Shown: piece by piece, positions 1 to 9,442 of the stretch | How positions within the stretch are numbered: position 1 is the first letter of the stretch | Layout: every line of letters starts with the position of its first letter | Assembly: GCA_036702855.1 (NCBI GenBank) | Contig: DATNQF010000099.1 | Location: forward strand, 1-64,000 | Direction: 5' to 3' | Source: JACVSF01 sp036702855 | Lineage (GTDB): Bacteria > Cyanobacteriota > Cyanobacteriia > Phormidesmidales > Phormidesmidaceae | DNA: 64,000 nucleotides | Translations under genes and position numbers: made by a program | Notes under the pieces: generated by a model | Databases searched by the model: none | What the model was told of the DNA's origin: nothing | The model's input: only the letters and a program-made list of their open reading frames with translations

Positions 1-150
1 GGAATGATCAAACCAATTCGAAGGGTTGACGGAGAGATTTCGTTCACCGCTATAGTCACCACCATAAAACAGCTAAAGATTCCCTATTATGCATCCCCTA
101 TTGTTCGAAACTGAAGCTGTTTATCTTCTAGGTCTCAACTGTGAGCAGCC
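1..150. other. Intergenic, window edge
   Basis: No open frame of note and no RNA gene recognised. It lies downstream of the leftward lemA gene and would contain its terminator, but I see no convincing hairpin. Confidence 0.4.
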
Positions 151-741
151 CTAACTAAAAGAAACCCGAGGGACAGCTTTCACCTCTGGTGCGCTTTCCT
201 CTAAAAGTTCGGCAGGGCGAAAGTTAAAGTTGTTGGCGATCAGGTTACTAGGAAAGACTTCGCGTTTGGTGTTGTAGAGGGTGACAGCATCGTTAAAGGC
301 TTGACGAGAAAAGGCGATGCGGTTTTCGGTTGAGCGCAGTTCCTCCATGAGTTGGGCCATATTTTCATTGGCCTTGAGGTCAGGATAGGCTTCTGATAAG
401 ACGAACAGCCGTCCTAGAGACCCTGTCAACGTGGCTTCGGCAGCAGCCAACTGCTGCATTGCCTGAGGATCTCCGGGGGCTTGGGCTGCTCCCTGACTAG
501 CCGTTATGGCACTATTGCGGGCAACAATCACGGCCTCCAAGGTTTCTCGCTCGTGGTTCATGTAGCCCTTGACCGACTCCACGAGATTGGGAATGAGGTC
601 GTAGCGCCGCCGAAGCTGAACATCGATTTGGGAGTAGGAATTTTGGTAGCGGTTCCGGAGAGTCACAAGCCGGTTGTAGGCATCTATCACAATCCAGCCC
701 ACAATCAAGATGAGCATAACCAGGAAAATCAAAGGCCCCAT
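151..741 (-). CDS. lemA: LemA family membrane protein
   Basis: LemA family protein of 196 residues, the usual family length. Residues about 3-20 form one hydrophobic N-terminal segment. The conserved LemA helical region follows (N-R-Y-Q-N-S-Y-S-Q-I-D-V-Q-L-x-R-R-Y-D-L-I-P-N-L-V), and the family's F-N-F-R-P-A-E-L-type ending lies near residue 175. The family is anchored in the cytoplasmic membrane with a long helical bundle. Its biochemical role is not established, although in other bacteria it often sits next to HtpX or TPM-domain proteins. Here htpX is 11 kb away. The ATG start gives the membrane segment directly. It stands alone; the next leftward gene upstream is the acylphosphatase, 187 bp away. 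Confidence 0.93.
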   Translation of the reverse strand: MGPLIFLVMLILIVGWIVIDAYNRLVTLRNRYQNSYSQIDVQLRRRYDLIPNLVESVKGYMNHERETLEAVIVARNSAITASQGAAQAPGDPQAMQQLAAAEATLTGSLGRLFVLSEAYPDLKANENMAQLMEELRSTENRIAFSRQAFNDAVTLYNTKREVFPSNLIANNFNFRPAELLEESAPEVKAVPRVSFS

Positions 742-927
742 GAGCAGTCCTCAGTGGTTTAAGGCATTTTTCAAGCTTTGACTACATACCTCCGACTCTC
801 AGTTACGGAGAGGATGCAGACCCCCTTAGAATGCCCAGATGCCGCCTGAGTTCGCAAAAAACGTGAATTGCTTTAGGAGAGCTTCAAACTCGCTCTCACT
901 GAACAATTGGGGCTCTCAACACTTTGG

Positions 928-1200
928 TTAACGCTCAACTGAGAAGGTTGAGAAATTACCCGTCACTGTCTGCTCAAATACCTCGACCTGGGTAACGTGC
1001 GCTGCCGAAGGCCCCTGATAAGGCCAAGCTAAAAGAGCATCTACCTGACTCTCACTCCCTTCAGCCACGATCTCAACAGTGTTATTGGGAAGGTTGCGTA
1101 CGTAGCCTGTAACCCCTAACCGCAAAGCTTCCTGCTGCGTGTAATAGCGAAAGCCAACACCTTGAACCGTGCCGTGAACAATTACCCGAATCGACTTCAT
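928..1200 (-). CDS. acyP: Acylphosphatase
   Basis: Acylphosphatase of 90 residues. It hydrolyses the carboxyl-phosphate bond of acyl phosphates such as acetyl phosphate or 1,3-bisphosphoglycerate. The signature G-T-V-Q-G-V-G-F-R-Y is at residues 10-19, and the catalytic pair Arg18 (phosphate binding) and Asn36 (in G-Y-V-R-N-L) are present. The frame stays open 19 codons further upstream to 1257. I choose the internal ATG at 1200 because family proteins begin a few residues before the first beta strand (M-K-S-I-R-V-I-V-H-G), and the extra stretch resembles nothing. Small cytosolic single-domain enzyme, transcribed alone. Confidence 0.92.
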   Translation of the reverse strand: MKSIRVIVHGTVQGVGFRYYTQQEALRLGVTGYVRNLPNNTVEIVAEGSESQVDALLAWPYQGPSAAHVTQVEVFEQTVTGNFSTFSVER

Positions 1201-1317
1201 CAAGCTGCCGTTTCTCTTAAACGTTCTGAAGGGACATAAAGAGGAGAGAGACGCCATAAAGTCTTCTAGTTAAAGATGATGTTACAGCGTCTCCACAAAA
1301 TGATTGGCCGAACCAGA

Positions 1318-2700
1318 TTAGGTGAAGACATACCGCAGGATAAACACTGCGGCTAAAAGCCACATTCCAAGAGTGGTTTGATTGAATTTTCCTTGAAACG
1401 CTTTTACTAAAGGATAAGCAATCAGGCCCATCGCCAAGCCTTCTGCGATGGAATAGGTGAGGGGCATCATCAAAATGGTGAGGAAAGCTGCGATCGCATC
1501 TGCGGGTTCATCCCAATCCACATTGCGAGCACCAGACATCATCAGCACCCCTACAATCACTAATGCTGGGGCCGTTGCGAAGCTCGGAATACCTGCAAAA
1601 AATGGAATGAACAAAACAGAGACAATCAACAGCACAGCAGCGACGACTGCCGTTAAGCCACTGCGACCTCCTTCAGAAATGCCAGAGGCTGACTCGATAT
1701 AGGTGGTTACTGTTGAGGTGCCCAAGATAGCCCCGGCAGTTGTTCCAATGGCATCGGCCATGAAAGCTTTTTCGACCCCTGGAAAATCCCCTCGTTCATC
1801 GATATAGCCAGAACGGATGCCCAATCCAGTCAGGGTGCCAATCGTGTCAAACAGATCGACGAATAAAAAGACGAAGGTAATGCTGACCATCTCCCAGAAA
1901 TTGTTGCGGAGCACATCCCCTAGACCTACAAAGGCCTGACCTACCAAATCGACGGGAGGGCTAGGAATAGCGAAGAGACCAGTAGGCCAGGGTGAAACCC
2001 CAAAGATCCAGGCTAGCAACGCAGTCGCAACAATTCCCCAGAGCAGTGCCCCTGTGACCCGACGGGCAAACAAAGCAATGGTGATCAAAATGCCCAAAAT
2101 GGTCATTGCCGTGGTCGGAGCTTTGAGGTCGCCCAGCGTCGTCAAGGTTGCCTCCGAAGCAACGATGATGCCTGCTCCTTTTAGGGCAATGTAGGCAATA
2201 AAAAGGCCAATTCCGGCAGTTGTTGCATGCTTAACTGCTTCTGGAATCGCTGTAACAATCTTGCTGCGGAGGTTGGAGAGAGTCAGCAGAATGAAGATAA
2301 TGCCTTCGATGAGAACAGCAGCCAGGGCAACTCGCCAGTCAACCCCCAACCCCAGCACGACGGTAAAGGCAAAGTAGGCGTTAATTCCCATGCCGGGGGC
2401 TAAGGCAAAGGGAAGTTTGGCGTACAAGCCCATGACTAGTGTGGCGATACCCGCCGAAAGACCCGTTGCCATCACCAGTTCGCCAAACAAATCCCTCGGT
2501 GTATTCAGGAAAATAGCATTGGAGAGAATGTCGGGATTGACAATCAGAATGTAGGCCATCGTCACAAAGGTTGTGACGCCTGCCAGAATTTCGGTGCGGA
2601 GAGTTGTCCTGAGCGCATCAAAGTTGAAGTAGGATGCGATCGCAGCGGTGAAGCCTGATTGTGGAGCAGTAGGCTGAACATCATCAGGGGGTTGAGTCAC
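1318..2700 (-). CDS. NCS2 family purine permease (AzgA/PbuG type)
   Basis: Membrane permease of 460 residues from the AzgA-like branch of the nucleobase:cation symporter-2 family. Members import hypoxanthine, guanine or adenine by proton symport. The N-terminal block F-N-F-D-A-L-R-T-T-L-R-T-E-I-L-A-G, followed by V-T-T-F-V-T-M-A-Y-I-L-I-V-N-P, is typical. So is G-M-G-I-N-A-Y-F-A about residue 100. About 12 to 14 hydrophobic segments fill the rest. Substrate cannot be read from sequence; guanine or hypoxanthine is most likely from the family. It stands alone, divergent from the DUF3153 gene at 2826. Confidence 0.9.
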   Translation of the reverse strand: MTQPPDDVQPTAPQSGFTAAIASYFNFDALRTTLRTEILAGVTTFVTMAYILIVNPDILSNAIFLNTPRDLFGELVMATGLSAGIATLVMGLYAKLPFALAPGMGINAYFAFTVVLGLGVDWRVALAAVLIEGIIFILLTLSNLRSKIVTAIPEAVKHATTAGIGLFIAYIALKGAGIIVASEATLTTLGDLKAPTTAMTILGILITIALFARRVTGALLWGIVATALLAWIFGVSPWPTGLFAIPSPPVDLVGQAFVGLGDVLRNNFWEMVSITFVFLFVDLFDTIGTLTGLGIRSGYIDERGDFPGVEKAFMADAIGTTAGAILGTSTVTTYIESASGISEGGRSGLTAVVAAVLLIVSVLFIPFFAGIPSFATAPALVIVGVLMMSGARNVDWDEPADAIAAFLTILMMPLTYSIAEGLAMGLIAYPLVKAFQGKFNQTTLGMWLLAAVFILRYVFT

Positions 2701-2825
2701 GGTGAGGTCTCCTCAGAGGGTTCAGCATTAGTGGTACGCAAATGCCGTAGATTTTACAGTTCTGAGGAATACACAGAACCTAAAAATACTCAGATCCTAA
2801 ACAAGGGACGTGCGGAGCAGACAGC

Positions 2826-3599
2826 ATGAAGCGACGATCGGTAGAGATTAACCCAACAGGAAAGCAGCGGTGGCTGCCTGTATTAGTAATGGGGTTGATT
2901 GCAATTTTGACTTCAGGCTGTTTCCAGTACAACCTAGGCATCCAGTTTGATCATCAAACTCATGGCCGAATTGTGCAGCGAATTGAGCTGAGCGAGCGGG
3001 CTGCGGCCTTGGCTGAACCTGCGGTACAGTCCTGGTTAGACCACTTGGAGAAGCAAGTGTATCACCTCGGAGGTCAGGTGAAGCGTGCCCAGTCAGAGCG
3101 GGTTGATTTGATGGTGCCGTTCAATAATGGGACTGATTTGGTCGAACGGTTCAATCAGCTTTTTCAACTTCCGTCGGAACAGAACGGCACAAGTTCTGCA
3201 CTACCTCGGATTGAGTCTCATTTAAGTCTTGAACAGCAGAACCGGGTATTTGCCATTCGCAATCACCTAACTTATGACTTGGATTTACGCGAACTCCCCC
3301 AAGAACCCCAAGGTCTGCCGGGGGTGTTGGGGCAGGCTGCCGACTGGTTAACCCTGCGCTTTACGCTGCAAGTCCCGTGGGGAATCCGGTCAACTACGCC
3401 CGATTCTCTAGAGCCACAAGCAGATGGATTCGCTCAAACCTGGCTGCTGAGGCCGGGGCAGGTGAACCACATTGATGTGGTGTTTTGGGTGCCCAGCTGG
3501 ATTGGCTTGGGGGGAGCTGCGATCGCAACCCTAGTATTGTTGGGATATTTTTTGAAGTATGGGCTCAGACGGCGACCTCAACGCGCCAATTCTGAATAA
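2826..3599 (+). CDS. DUF3153-type lipoprotein with C-terminal membrane helix
   Basis: Protein of 257 residues that looks like the cyanobacterial DUF3153 family. An N-terminal hydrophobic stretch (about residues 17-30) ends in a lipobox-like L-T-S-G-C, with Cys32 as the likely lipidation site. The body is a soluble extracytoplasmic domain. A second hydrophobic helix (about 225-243) is followed by a basic tail (L-R-R-R-P-Q-R), which should place the C-terminus in the cytoplasm. The function is unknown. It is separated from both neighbours by more than 100 bp. The basis for the family name is recall of similar cyanobacterial proteins, not a search. Confidence 0.72.
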   Translation: MKRRSVEINPTGKQRWLPVLVMGLIAILTSGCFQYNLGIQFDHQTHGRIVQRIELSERAAALAEPAVQSWLDHLEKQVYHLGGQVKRAQSERVDLMVPFNNGTDLVERFNQLFQLPSEQNGTSSALPRIESHLSLEQQNRVFAIRNHLTYDLDLRELPQEPQGLPGVLGQAADWLTLRFTLQVPWGIRSTTPDSLEPQADGFAQTWLLRPGQVNHIDVVFWVPSWIGLGGAAIATLVLLGYFLKYGLRRRPQRANSE

Positions 3600-3720
3600 G
3601 CCTTATCACAAGGGGATATATTAGGAGCTAACTGTCAGGGGGTGAGGCAGTGCCGACTGTGCCTACTGCTTAACCGTACTCACTGGCAGGGTTCGAGATA
3701 GTGAATTGAGGCGTGAATCC

Positions 3721-4086
3721 ATGCGGCAGGTAAACTTTGTCGTTATCTTTGTGATCTGTCTGGCCTTGGTTTTGTTTGGCATTGAAAATACTGAGCCAGT
3801 CATTATTCACATTGTCAGAGGACTGGATGTGGAAGCGCCCCTGTGCGTTGAACTCATCATGGCGATGGGTATCGGGGCTGTCCTAGCCTGGGTTTTCAGT
3901 GTTTGGGTGCAAGTACAAGGGTATGCTTCAACAGGTCGGCAAATTGAGCAACGCGAGCTGCGCATTCAGCAGCTTGAGGAAGATGTGGAGCGTTACCGGG
4001 TAGAACTGGAAGAACAAAAGCTCATGTTGCCTGCCTCTAGGAGTGACAGTGGAGAAGCAGGTCCTAACCAAGCCTTTGCGCAATAG
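3721..4086 (+). CDS. lapA: LapA/DUF1049-type small membrane protein with coiled coil
   Basis: Protein of 121 residues with two transmembrane segments (about 4-20 and 42-63). Between them is a short loop carrying G-I-E-N-T-E-P-V-I-I-H, the DUF1049 hallmark. A coiled coil follows (about 75-102, rich in Q, E and R). In enterobacteria LapA helps control LPS synthesis; the cyanobacterial role is unproven. A TTG five codons upstream (3706) is in frame, but the ATG at 3721 fits better. scpA starts 33 bp downstream on the same strand, so the two are probably cotranscribed. Confidence 0.82.
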   Translation: MRQVNFVVIFVICLALVLFGIENTEPVIIHIVRGLDVEAPLCVELIMAMGIGAVLAWVFSVWVQVQGYASTGRQIEQRELRIQQLEEDVERYRVELEEQKLMLPASRSDSGEAGPNQAFAQ

Positions 4087-4119
4087 AATGATGAACTAAC
4101 AACTGGAAAGGCTGGGTCT

Positions 4120-4983
4120 ATGTCATTCTCCCTGGCGCAAACTGCGATCGCATTTCTCATTGATCTAGCTGAGCGGGGAGAGATTGACCCTTGGGATGTC
4201 AAGGTGATTGAGGTCATCGATCGGTTTCTCGGTACCCTCAAAGCCCAGCCTTTACCCCAGGCTACGCACGGGCGATCTCCCTATGAAAACAGCCTCTCCG
4301 AATCGGGACAGGCCTTCTTGTATGCCTCAATGCTAGTGCTGCTTAAAGCAGACACGCTTGTGCGGGCCGAGACCGAGGATCAAGTAGAAGAATTTGACGA
4401 AGAAGAGCTTCCCCTAGGCGACGAGCTGGTGCAACCTCAGCTACCGCGCAATTTAGAGAAGCACCTTCACCGACGAGCAGTGGCGGCCCCTCCCCAGAAG
4501 CGGCGCGTTACGTTGAAGGAGCTGATTGAGCAGCTAGAGACAATGGCCGAGGTCATGATTGACTCAGAGCCACGCAGCCGGACGCGCAAAGTGCGACCCC
4601 ATTCCAAACGGCAGGCGGTTCGAGCCATTGCCCAGCTGGCCCACCAAGAAAACCTATCAGAAATCGCAGCGGCGCTAGAAGCCTTTTTAGACCAGTACTG
4701 GGATCAGTGCGAGGGAGAGCTGCAATGGCTTGACTTTGAGGCTTTACTACAGGCGTGGCCTGCATTTCAACCTGAGGAACTCAAGCAGAGTCACCCTGCT
4801 AGCCCCGAGGCTGCTGATGTTCACGAGCGAGTTGGCGTTTTCTGGGGCCTGCTTTTTCTTTCAGCTCAGTCTAAGGTTGAATTGCACCAAGACCAGTTCT
4901 ATGAAGATCTTAAGGTCAAGAATCTCAAGCAAGCCCCCCTGGAAGAAGTAATAAGTCTACCTTCCTTTGTATTGCCAGATTAA
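4120..4983 (+). CDS. scpA: Segregation and condensation protein A
   Basis: ScpA kleisin subunit of the SMC-ScpA-ScpB condensin, 287 residues. Kleisins bridge the SMC heads and help organise and segregate the chromosome. The N-terminal region carries the family block L-I-x-L-A-E-R-G-E-I-D-P-W-D-V-K-V-I-E-V-I-D-R-F-L and, after it, E-S-G-Q-A-F-L-Y-A-S-M-L-V-L-L-K-A. The middle is acidic and variable. The C-terminal winged-helix region ends in F-Y-E-D-L-K-V-K-N-L. No scpB or smc is in the window. It lies 33 bp after the LapA-like gene. Confidence 0.92.
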   Translation: MSFSLAQTAIAFLIDLAERGEIDPWDVKVIEVIDRFLGTLKAQPLPQATHGRSPYENSLSESGQAFLYASMLVLLKADTLVRAETEDQVEEFDEEELPLGDELVQPQLPRNLEKHLHRRAVAAPPQKRRVTLKELIEQLETMAEVMIDSEPRSRTRKVRPHSKRQAVRAIAQLAHQENLSEIAAALEAFLDQYWDQCEGELQWLDFEALLQAWPAFQPEELKQSHPASPEAADVHERVGVFWGLLFLSAQSKVELHQDQFYEDLKVKNLKQAPLEEVISLPSFVLPD

Positions 4984-5207
4984 GTGAATCGTGCCTACCT
5001 CAAAGGGTTCACCCAGAACCCTTCAAATTAGTTAATATCTTGGAAAACTATGTAAGGACTCGCTGAATTCTGGCGGTAAAGCCAGACCTCGTAGGGTAGC
5101 GTTGATACCATAGCGATCATTAGGGACTGGCAACCCTTTTAATAGGGAGCCTGTCGTTTCACTAGCGAAAGCAGTATTTTTATTGTTGTGAAGAAGGAAA
5201 GTTTTCT

Positions 5208-6371
5208 ATGAAAGCCATGATCTTGGCTGCAGGTAAAGGAACTCGTGTACGGCCCATCACCTATACGATTCCCAAACCTATGATTCCAATTATGCAAAAG
5301 CCAGTAATGGAGTTTTTGCTGGAACTATTACGTCAGCATGGGTTTAATCAAATCATGGTGAACGTTAGTCATTTGGCTAACGAGATTGAAGGGTACTTCC
5401 GTGACGGTCAGCGATTTGGCGTTGAACTGGCCTATTCATTTGAAGGCCGCATCGTTGATGGCCAGCTGGTGGGAGAGGCCATCGGTTCTGCGGGAGGAAT
5501 GCGGAAAATTCAGGACTTTTCCCCCTTCTTTGATGAAACCTTTATTGTGTTGTGCGGTGACGCCCTTATTGATTTGGACCTGACAGAAGCTGTACGGCGA
5601 CATAAGGAGCGGGGTTCGATCGCAACCATCATTACCCGCTCTGTGCCCTTGATGCAGGTGCCAAGCTATGGGGTCGTGGTTACCGATGAGAGTGGCCGGG
5701 TGAAGTCCTTCCAGGAAAAGCCTGCGGTTGAGGACGCTCTAAGCACTGACATCAACACCGGGATTTACATTTTTGAACCTGAGATCTTCAAGTACATCCC
5801 GTCGGGAGTGCCCTTTGATATTGGAGGAGACCTCCTACCTCGCTTGGTTGCCGACAATGCCCCGTTCTATGGCATCCGTATGGACTTTGAGTGGGTTGAT
5901 ATCGGTAAGGTGCCCGACTACTGGCAGGCCATTCAAGATGTGCTGACGGGCAAGGTTACTCTAGTAGATATCCCCGGTCAGGAAATTCGTCCCGGCGTTT
6001 ATGCTGGGCTAAACGTCAAAGCCAACTGGGACAAGGTCAAGATTGAAGGCCCAGTTTACATTGGTGGCATGACTCACATTGAAGATGGCGCAACGATCAT
6101 TGGCCCCAGCGCTATTGGTAACAACTGCTCCATCTGTAGTGGGGCCATTGTAGATAAGAGCGTTATTTTCGAATACTCTCGCATTGGTCCTGGCGTACGC
6201 CTAGTGGATAAGCTGGTGTTCGGTCGCTATTGCGTTGATAAGACAGGTGCCTCCATCGATATGCAGGCCGCAGCGCTCGACTGGCTGATCACCGATACGC
6301 GGCAGGAGTTTCCCGCTGAACCTCCGGTTGAGCATCGGGCAATTGCAGAACTGCTGAGTCAGCACGTCTAA
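5208..6371 (+). CDS. Sugar-phosphate nucleotidyltransferase (NDP-sugar synthase)
   Basis: Nucleotidyltransferase of 387 residues. It would join a sugar 1-phosphate to a nucleotide, giving for example GDP-mannose or UDP-glucose for cell-surface polysaccharides. The nucleotide-binding signature A-A-G-K-G-T-R-V-R-P-I-T-x-x-x-P-K-P-M is at residues 6-24. The metal-binding C-G-D-A-L-I-D segment is near 125 and the D-I-N-T-G-I-Y-I-F motif near 185. After about 260 a left-handed beta-helix begins, with hexapeptide-like turns (I-E-D-G-A-T-I-I-G-P-S-A-I-G). Some cyanobacterial relatives carry an extra phosphomannomutase half; this one does not. Substrate is not decidable by eye. A strong AAGGAA ribosome site precedes the ATG. 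Confidence 0.88.
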   Translation: MKAMILAAGKGTRVRPITYTIPKPMIPIMQKPVMEFLLELLRQHGFNQIMVNVSHLANEIEGYFRDGQRFGVELAYSFEGRIVDGQLVGEAIGSAGGMRKIQDFSPFFDETFIVLCGDALIDLDLTEAVRRHKERGSIATIITRSVPLMQVPSYGVVVTDESGRVKSFQEKPAVEDALSTDINTGIYIFEPEIFKYIPSGVPFDIGGDLLPRLVADNAPFYGIRMDFEWVDIGKVPDYWQAIQDVLTGKVTLVDIPGQEIRPGVYAGLNVKANWDKVKIEGPVYIGGMTHIEDGATIIGPSAIGNNCSICSGAIVDKSVIFEYSRIGPGVRLVDKLVFGRYCVDKTGASIDMQAAALDWLITDTRQEFPAEPPVEHRAIAELLSQHV

Positions 6372-6516
6372 GCGTCATTTCCATTTTCCGTAACACCCAA
6401 AGTGGGGGCGTAGGTAAGCTGCGTCCCCACTTTGGACTATTAGGAGCCTCTACTTTTCTCCGGAGTATCAACCTTTTCGCTATAGTGGTCTGTTGGACAG
6501 GAATTGGGAACTGAGC

Positions 6517-8085
6517 ATGGCACGTCGTCTGGCACTGTTGAGCACCTCTGACAAAACTGGCATCGTCGAACTGGCAAAGACCCTTGTGTCGGAGTTTGCG
6601 TTCGACATTATCAGCAGTGGAGGAACCGCAAAGGCGTTAATGGCGGCGGGAGTGCCTGTTACCAAGGTTTCTGACTACACAGGATCGCCCGAAATTTTAG
6701 GAGGTCGAGTTAAAACGCTGCATCCTCGGATTCATGGCGGCATTTTGGCGCGGCAAGACCTGCCTGAAGACCAAAAGGACTTGGCCGACAACGATATCCG
6801 TCCGTTGGATTTGGTGGTGGTGAACCTGTATCCCTTTGAGCAGACAATTGCCAAGGCTGGAGTGACCTTGCCTGAGGCAATTGAGCAGATTGATATTGGT
6901 GGTCCTGCAATGCTGCGGGCTTCTGCTAAGAATCACGCTTATCTCACGGTGCTATGCCGTCCAGAGCAGTATGGGCCTTATCTGGAGGCCATGCGATCGC
7001 ACGACGGCACTGTGCCCCTCTCCTTCCGGCAAGCCTGTGCCCGAGAAGCCTTTTGGCACACAGCAACCTATGACCAAGCGATTGCTACCTATCTCACAGA
7101 GCAATCCACTGAAGCTGCTGAAGCTTCTGCTGAAGGGAGCCTGCCCGAACGCTGGACCCTAGCCGGGACTCAACACCAATCCTTGCGCTACGGCGAAAAC
7201 CCCCATCAACCCGCAGCATGGTATCAATCCGGCGCGAAAGCAACTGGATGGGCCGCCGCTGAACAGCTTCAGGGTAAGGAGTTGAGCTACAACAACTTGG
7301 TCGATTTGGAAGCAGCTCGCCGCATTATTGCTGAGTTTCCAGCCGATCGCCCTGCCGCTGCCGTGCTGAAGCACACTAACCCCTGCGGGGTAGCCATGGG
7401 CGATACCCTCGCTGCTGCCTATCAATCTGCCTACAATGCCGATTCCACTTCAGCCTTTGGGGGTATTGTCTCCCTCAATCGACCCATTGATGCTGAAACC
7501 GCCAATGCGCTAACTCAAACCTTTCTTGAATGTATTGTGGCCCCTGGTTGTGACTCCGAGGCACGAGATATTCTGGCGAAGAAAAGCAATCTGCGGGTGC
7601 TGGTTTTGCCCGACCTAAATCATGGACCGAATTTGGGGGTACATGCGATCGCAGGTGGTTTCCTCCTCCAAACCCCAGATGCCCACGCTGACGATCCTGC
7701 AAACTGGCAAATTGTGACCGACCAAAAACCCACAGAGGCAGAACTGACCGAAATGCTGTTTGCCTGGCGGGTGGTCAAGCATGTCAAGTCCAACGCCATT
7801 GTGGTCACCCGTAATAACCAAACTCTCGGCGTCGGGGCAGGTCAGATGAATCGAGTCGGTTCAGTCAAAATCGCTTTGACCCAAGCTGGAGAAAAAGCTC
7901 AAGGAGCGGCACTCGCCAGTGATGGCTTCTTTCCTTTTGACGACTCCGTGCGCACAGCGGCGGCGGCGGGCATTCGCTTGATTGTTCAGCCAGGCGGCAG
8001 CCGCCGCGATGAAGATTCGATCAAAGCTGCCAATGAACTGGGCGTTATCATGGCGTTGACAGGCATCCGTCACTTCCTGCACTAG
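6517..8085 (+). CDS. purH: Bifunctional AICAR formyltransferase / IMP cyclohydrolase
   Basis: PurH, 522 residues. It catalyses the last two steps of de novo purine synthesis, AICAR to FAICAR to IMP. The N-terminal cyclohydrolase half begins M-A-R-R-L-A-L-L-S-T-S-D-K-T-G and contains G-R-V-K-T-L-H-P-R-I-H-G-G. The C-terminal transformylase half holds R-Y-G-E-N-P-H-Q, the catalytic K-H-T-N-P-C-G and S-A-F-G-G-I-V. An in-frame TTG at 6493 would add eight residues, but the ATG at 6517 matches the family start. The Nif3-like gene follows after only 11 bp, so these two are likely one operon. Confidence 0.97.
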   Translation: MARRLALLSTSDKTGIVELAKTLVSEFAFDIISSGGTAKALMAAGVPVTKVSDYTGSPEILGGRVKTLHPRIHGGILARQDLPEDQKDLADNDIRPLDLVVVNLYPFEQTIAKAGVTLPEAIEQIDIGGPAMLRASAKNHAYLTVLCRPEQYGPYLEAMRSHDGTVPLSFRQACAREAFWHTATYDQAIATYLTEQSTEAAEASAEGSLPERWTLAGTQHQSLRYGENPHQPAAWYQSGAKATGWAAAEQLQGKELSYNNLVDLEAARRIIAEFPADRPAAAVLKHTNPCGVAMGDTLAAAYQSAYNADSTSAFGGIVSLNRPIDAETANALTQTFLECIVAPGCDSEARDILAKKSNLRVLVLPDLNHGPNLGVHAIAGGFLLQTPDAHADDPANWQIVTDQKPTEAELTEMLFAWRVVKHVKSNAIVVTRNNQTLGVGAGQMNRVGSVKIALTQAGEKAQGAALASDGFFPFDDSVRTAAAAGIRLIVQPGGSRRDEDSIKAANELGVIMALTGIRHFLH

Positions 8086-8096
8086 AGCCAGCCACT

Positions 8097-8903
8097 ATGA
8101 AAATCGCCGACTTGATCAACTGGTTTGAAGACTGGGCCAATCCCGCTTGGCAGGAGAGTTGGGACAACTGCGGCTGGCAGATTGAACCCGGCATTTTAGA
8201 CGAACCTGCGCGGGTTCTGGTCTGTCTTACCCCAACGTTGGCGGTCATGCATGAGGCGATTGCCCTTAAAGAACAGGGCAATTCTGTAAACCTGATTTTT
8301 GCGCACCATCCTCTTATCTTTGGCCCTCTCAAATCCATTCAGAAGGGCGATCCGATTGGAGAGATGGTGCGCCTCAGCATCACTCACGGCATTGGCGTGT
8401 ACACTGCTCATACCAACTTTGACCAAGTTCAAGACGGCACGGCAGATGTCTTGGCTCAAGTTCTGGAGTTAGGGCAGGTTGAGCCTATTGTGGCCACTCA
8501 AGGGAACCTGGGCTATGGCCGAGTTGGCAATCTACAGCCTGCCCTAACTCTAGATGCCCTGTTAGAAAAAATTCAGTCTCGGCTCGCCCCTCCTGATTTA
8601 ATCTATTCTCCAACAGCTGACCTAAATCAAAGCATCCATCGAGTGGCTGTTCTGGGAGGATCAGGTGCCAGCTTTCTTAAAGATGTTGCTAAAACCAAAG
8701 CTCAGGTTTATCTGACCTCCGACTGTAAGTTTCATCAGTTTCAAGAGAGCCGCGATCGCAACTTAATTCTCATTGATGCCGGTCACTATGCTACAGAGCG
8801 TCCTGCTTGCGCAACGTTGGTGAAGAAAATGCAGGCGCTCAACCTCGAATGGGTCAGCTTGAGCACTCAAGACGAAGACTTTCGTCAGTTTTATAATCAG
8901 TGA
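8097..8903 (+). CDS. Nif3-like dinuclear metal centre protein
   Basis: Nif3/YbgI family protein of 268 residues, often annotated as GTP cyclohydrolase 1 type 2. The family forms toroidal hexamers with two metal ions per subunit, and its reaction is uncertain. Metal ligands expected of the family are visible: the His pair in F-A-H-H-P-L-I-F-G, the H-T-N-F-D block about residue 102, and the C-terminal D-A-G-H-Y-A-T-E-R-P. The family G-G-S-G-A-S-F motif is also present. This is the short form without the central insert. It lies 11 bp after purH and is probably translated from the same message. Confidence 0.9.
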   Translation: MKIADLINWFEDWANPAWQESWDNCGWQIEPGILDEPARVLVCLTPTLAVMHEAIALKEQGNSVNLIFAHHPLIFGPLKSIQKGDPIGEMVRLSITHGIGVYTAHTNFDQVQDGTADVLAQVLELGQVEPIVATQGNLGYGRVGNLQPALTLDALLEKIQSRLAPPDLIYSPTADLNQSIHRVAVLGGSGASFLKDVAKTKAQVYLTSDCKFHQFQESRDRNLILIDAGHYATERPACATLVKKMQALNLEWVSLSTQDEDFRQFYNQ

Positions 8904-9442
8904 AGACTTAAAGACGATAATCCCCCAATGTCTCAACCAAAGAGTACAGGGAAGCCTCGATTTTACATCTCACTTAGTCCATTCTAGACAAGGCTTTTGA
9001 GAGCTTCTGTCTATTGGTAAGGTAGCTGGAATTCTTATAATCATTCTGAATCAAATTAAGTTGAATTTCTTATACAAAGAGCATCCTCCCAAGGAGCAAA
9101 CTTTGAGCAAAAGAAGTTAGCATCTCTATCTTTGAACCTTATAAGCTGAAATCATAGAAGTTACAAACTAGTATGATTTGAATGTCATTGCACTTATTCC
9201 TAGAAATAAATTTGTCAGATTAAAATCTTCCGAAAGAGAGGAATTTAAGTAATTTGGAAAGTGCTTTTTATACTTTAAATATTTCCTTTAGAGTACCCCT
9301 ATTGATTCAGATGAGGCCGCGATTTCATCCCTAAGTTCCACTGACCTTAGACTACTAAGCGTGTTAGCTTTGCAGAGTCAGCATTCATTGGGAGTTCAAG
9401 CTCTGATGGCTCCCAAGCTAACCCCTGCAAGGAGATTTATTT
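8904..9442. other. AT-rich intergenic region with long 5' leader
   Basis: A 539-bp stretch, clearly AT-richer than the flanking genes, between the Nif3-like gene and the secreted repeat protein. No credible ORF (the longest from an ATG is 19 codons) and no recognised RNA gene. It must contain the promoter of the repeat protein. Just before that gene lies a two-part stem (9363-9422), described separately. Confidence 0.6.
9363..9422 (+). promoter_or_regulatory. 5' leader hairpin before the repeat-protein gene
   Basis: GTTAGCTT (9363-9370) pairs with AAGCTAAC (9415-9422), and nested inside, TTGGGAG (9388-9394) pairs with CTCCCAA (9410-9416). The two stems share two bases, so they either stack or compete. 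The structure ends six bases before the AAGGAG ribosome site (9429-9434). It could regulate translation or stabilise the mRNA; that role is inference. Confidence 0.45.
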
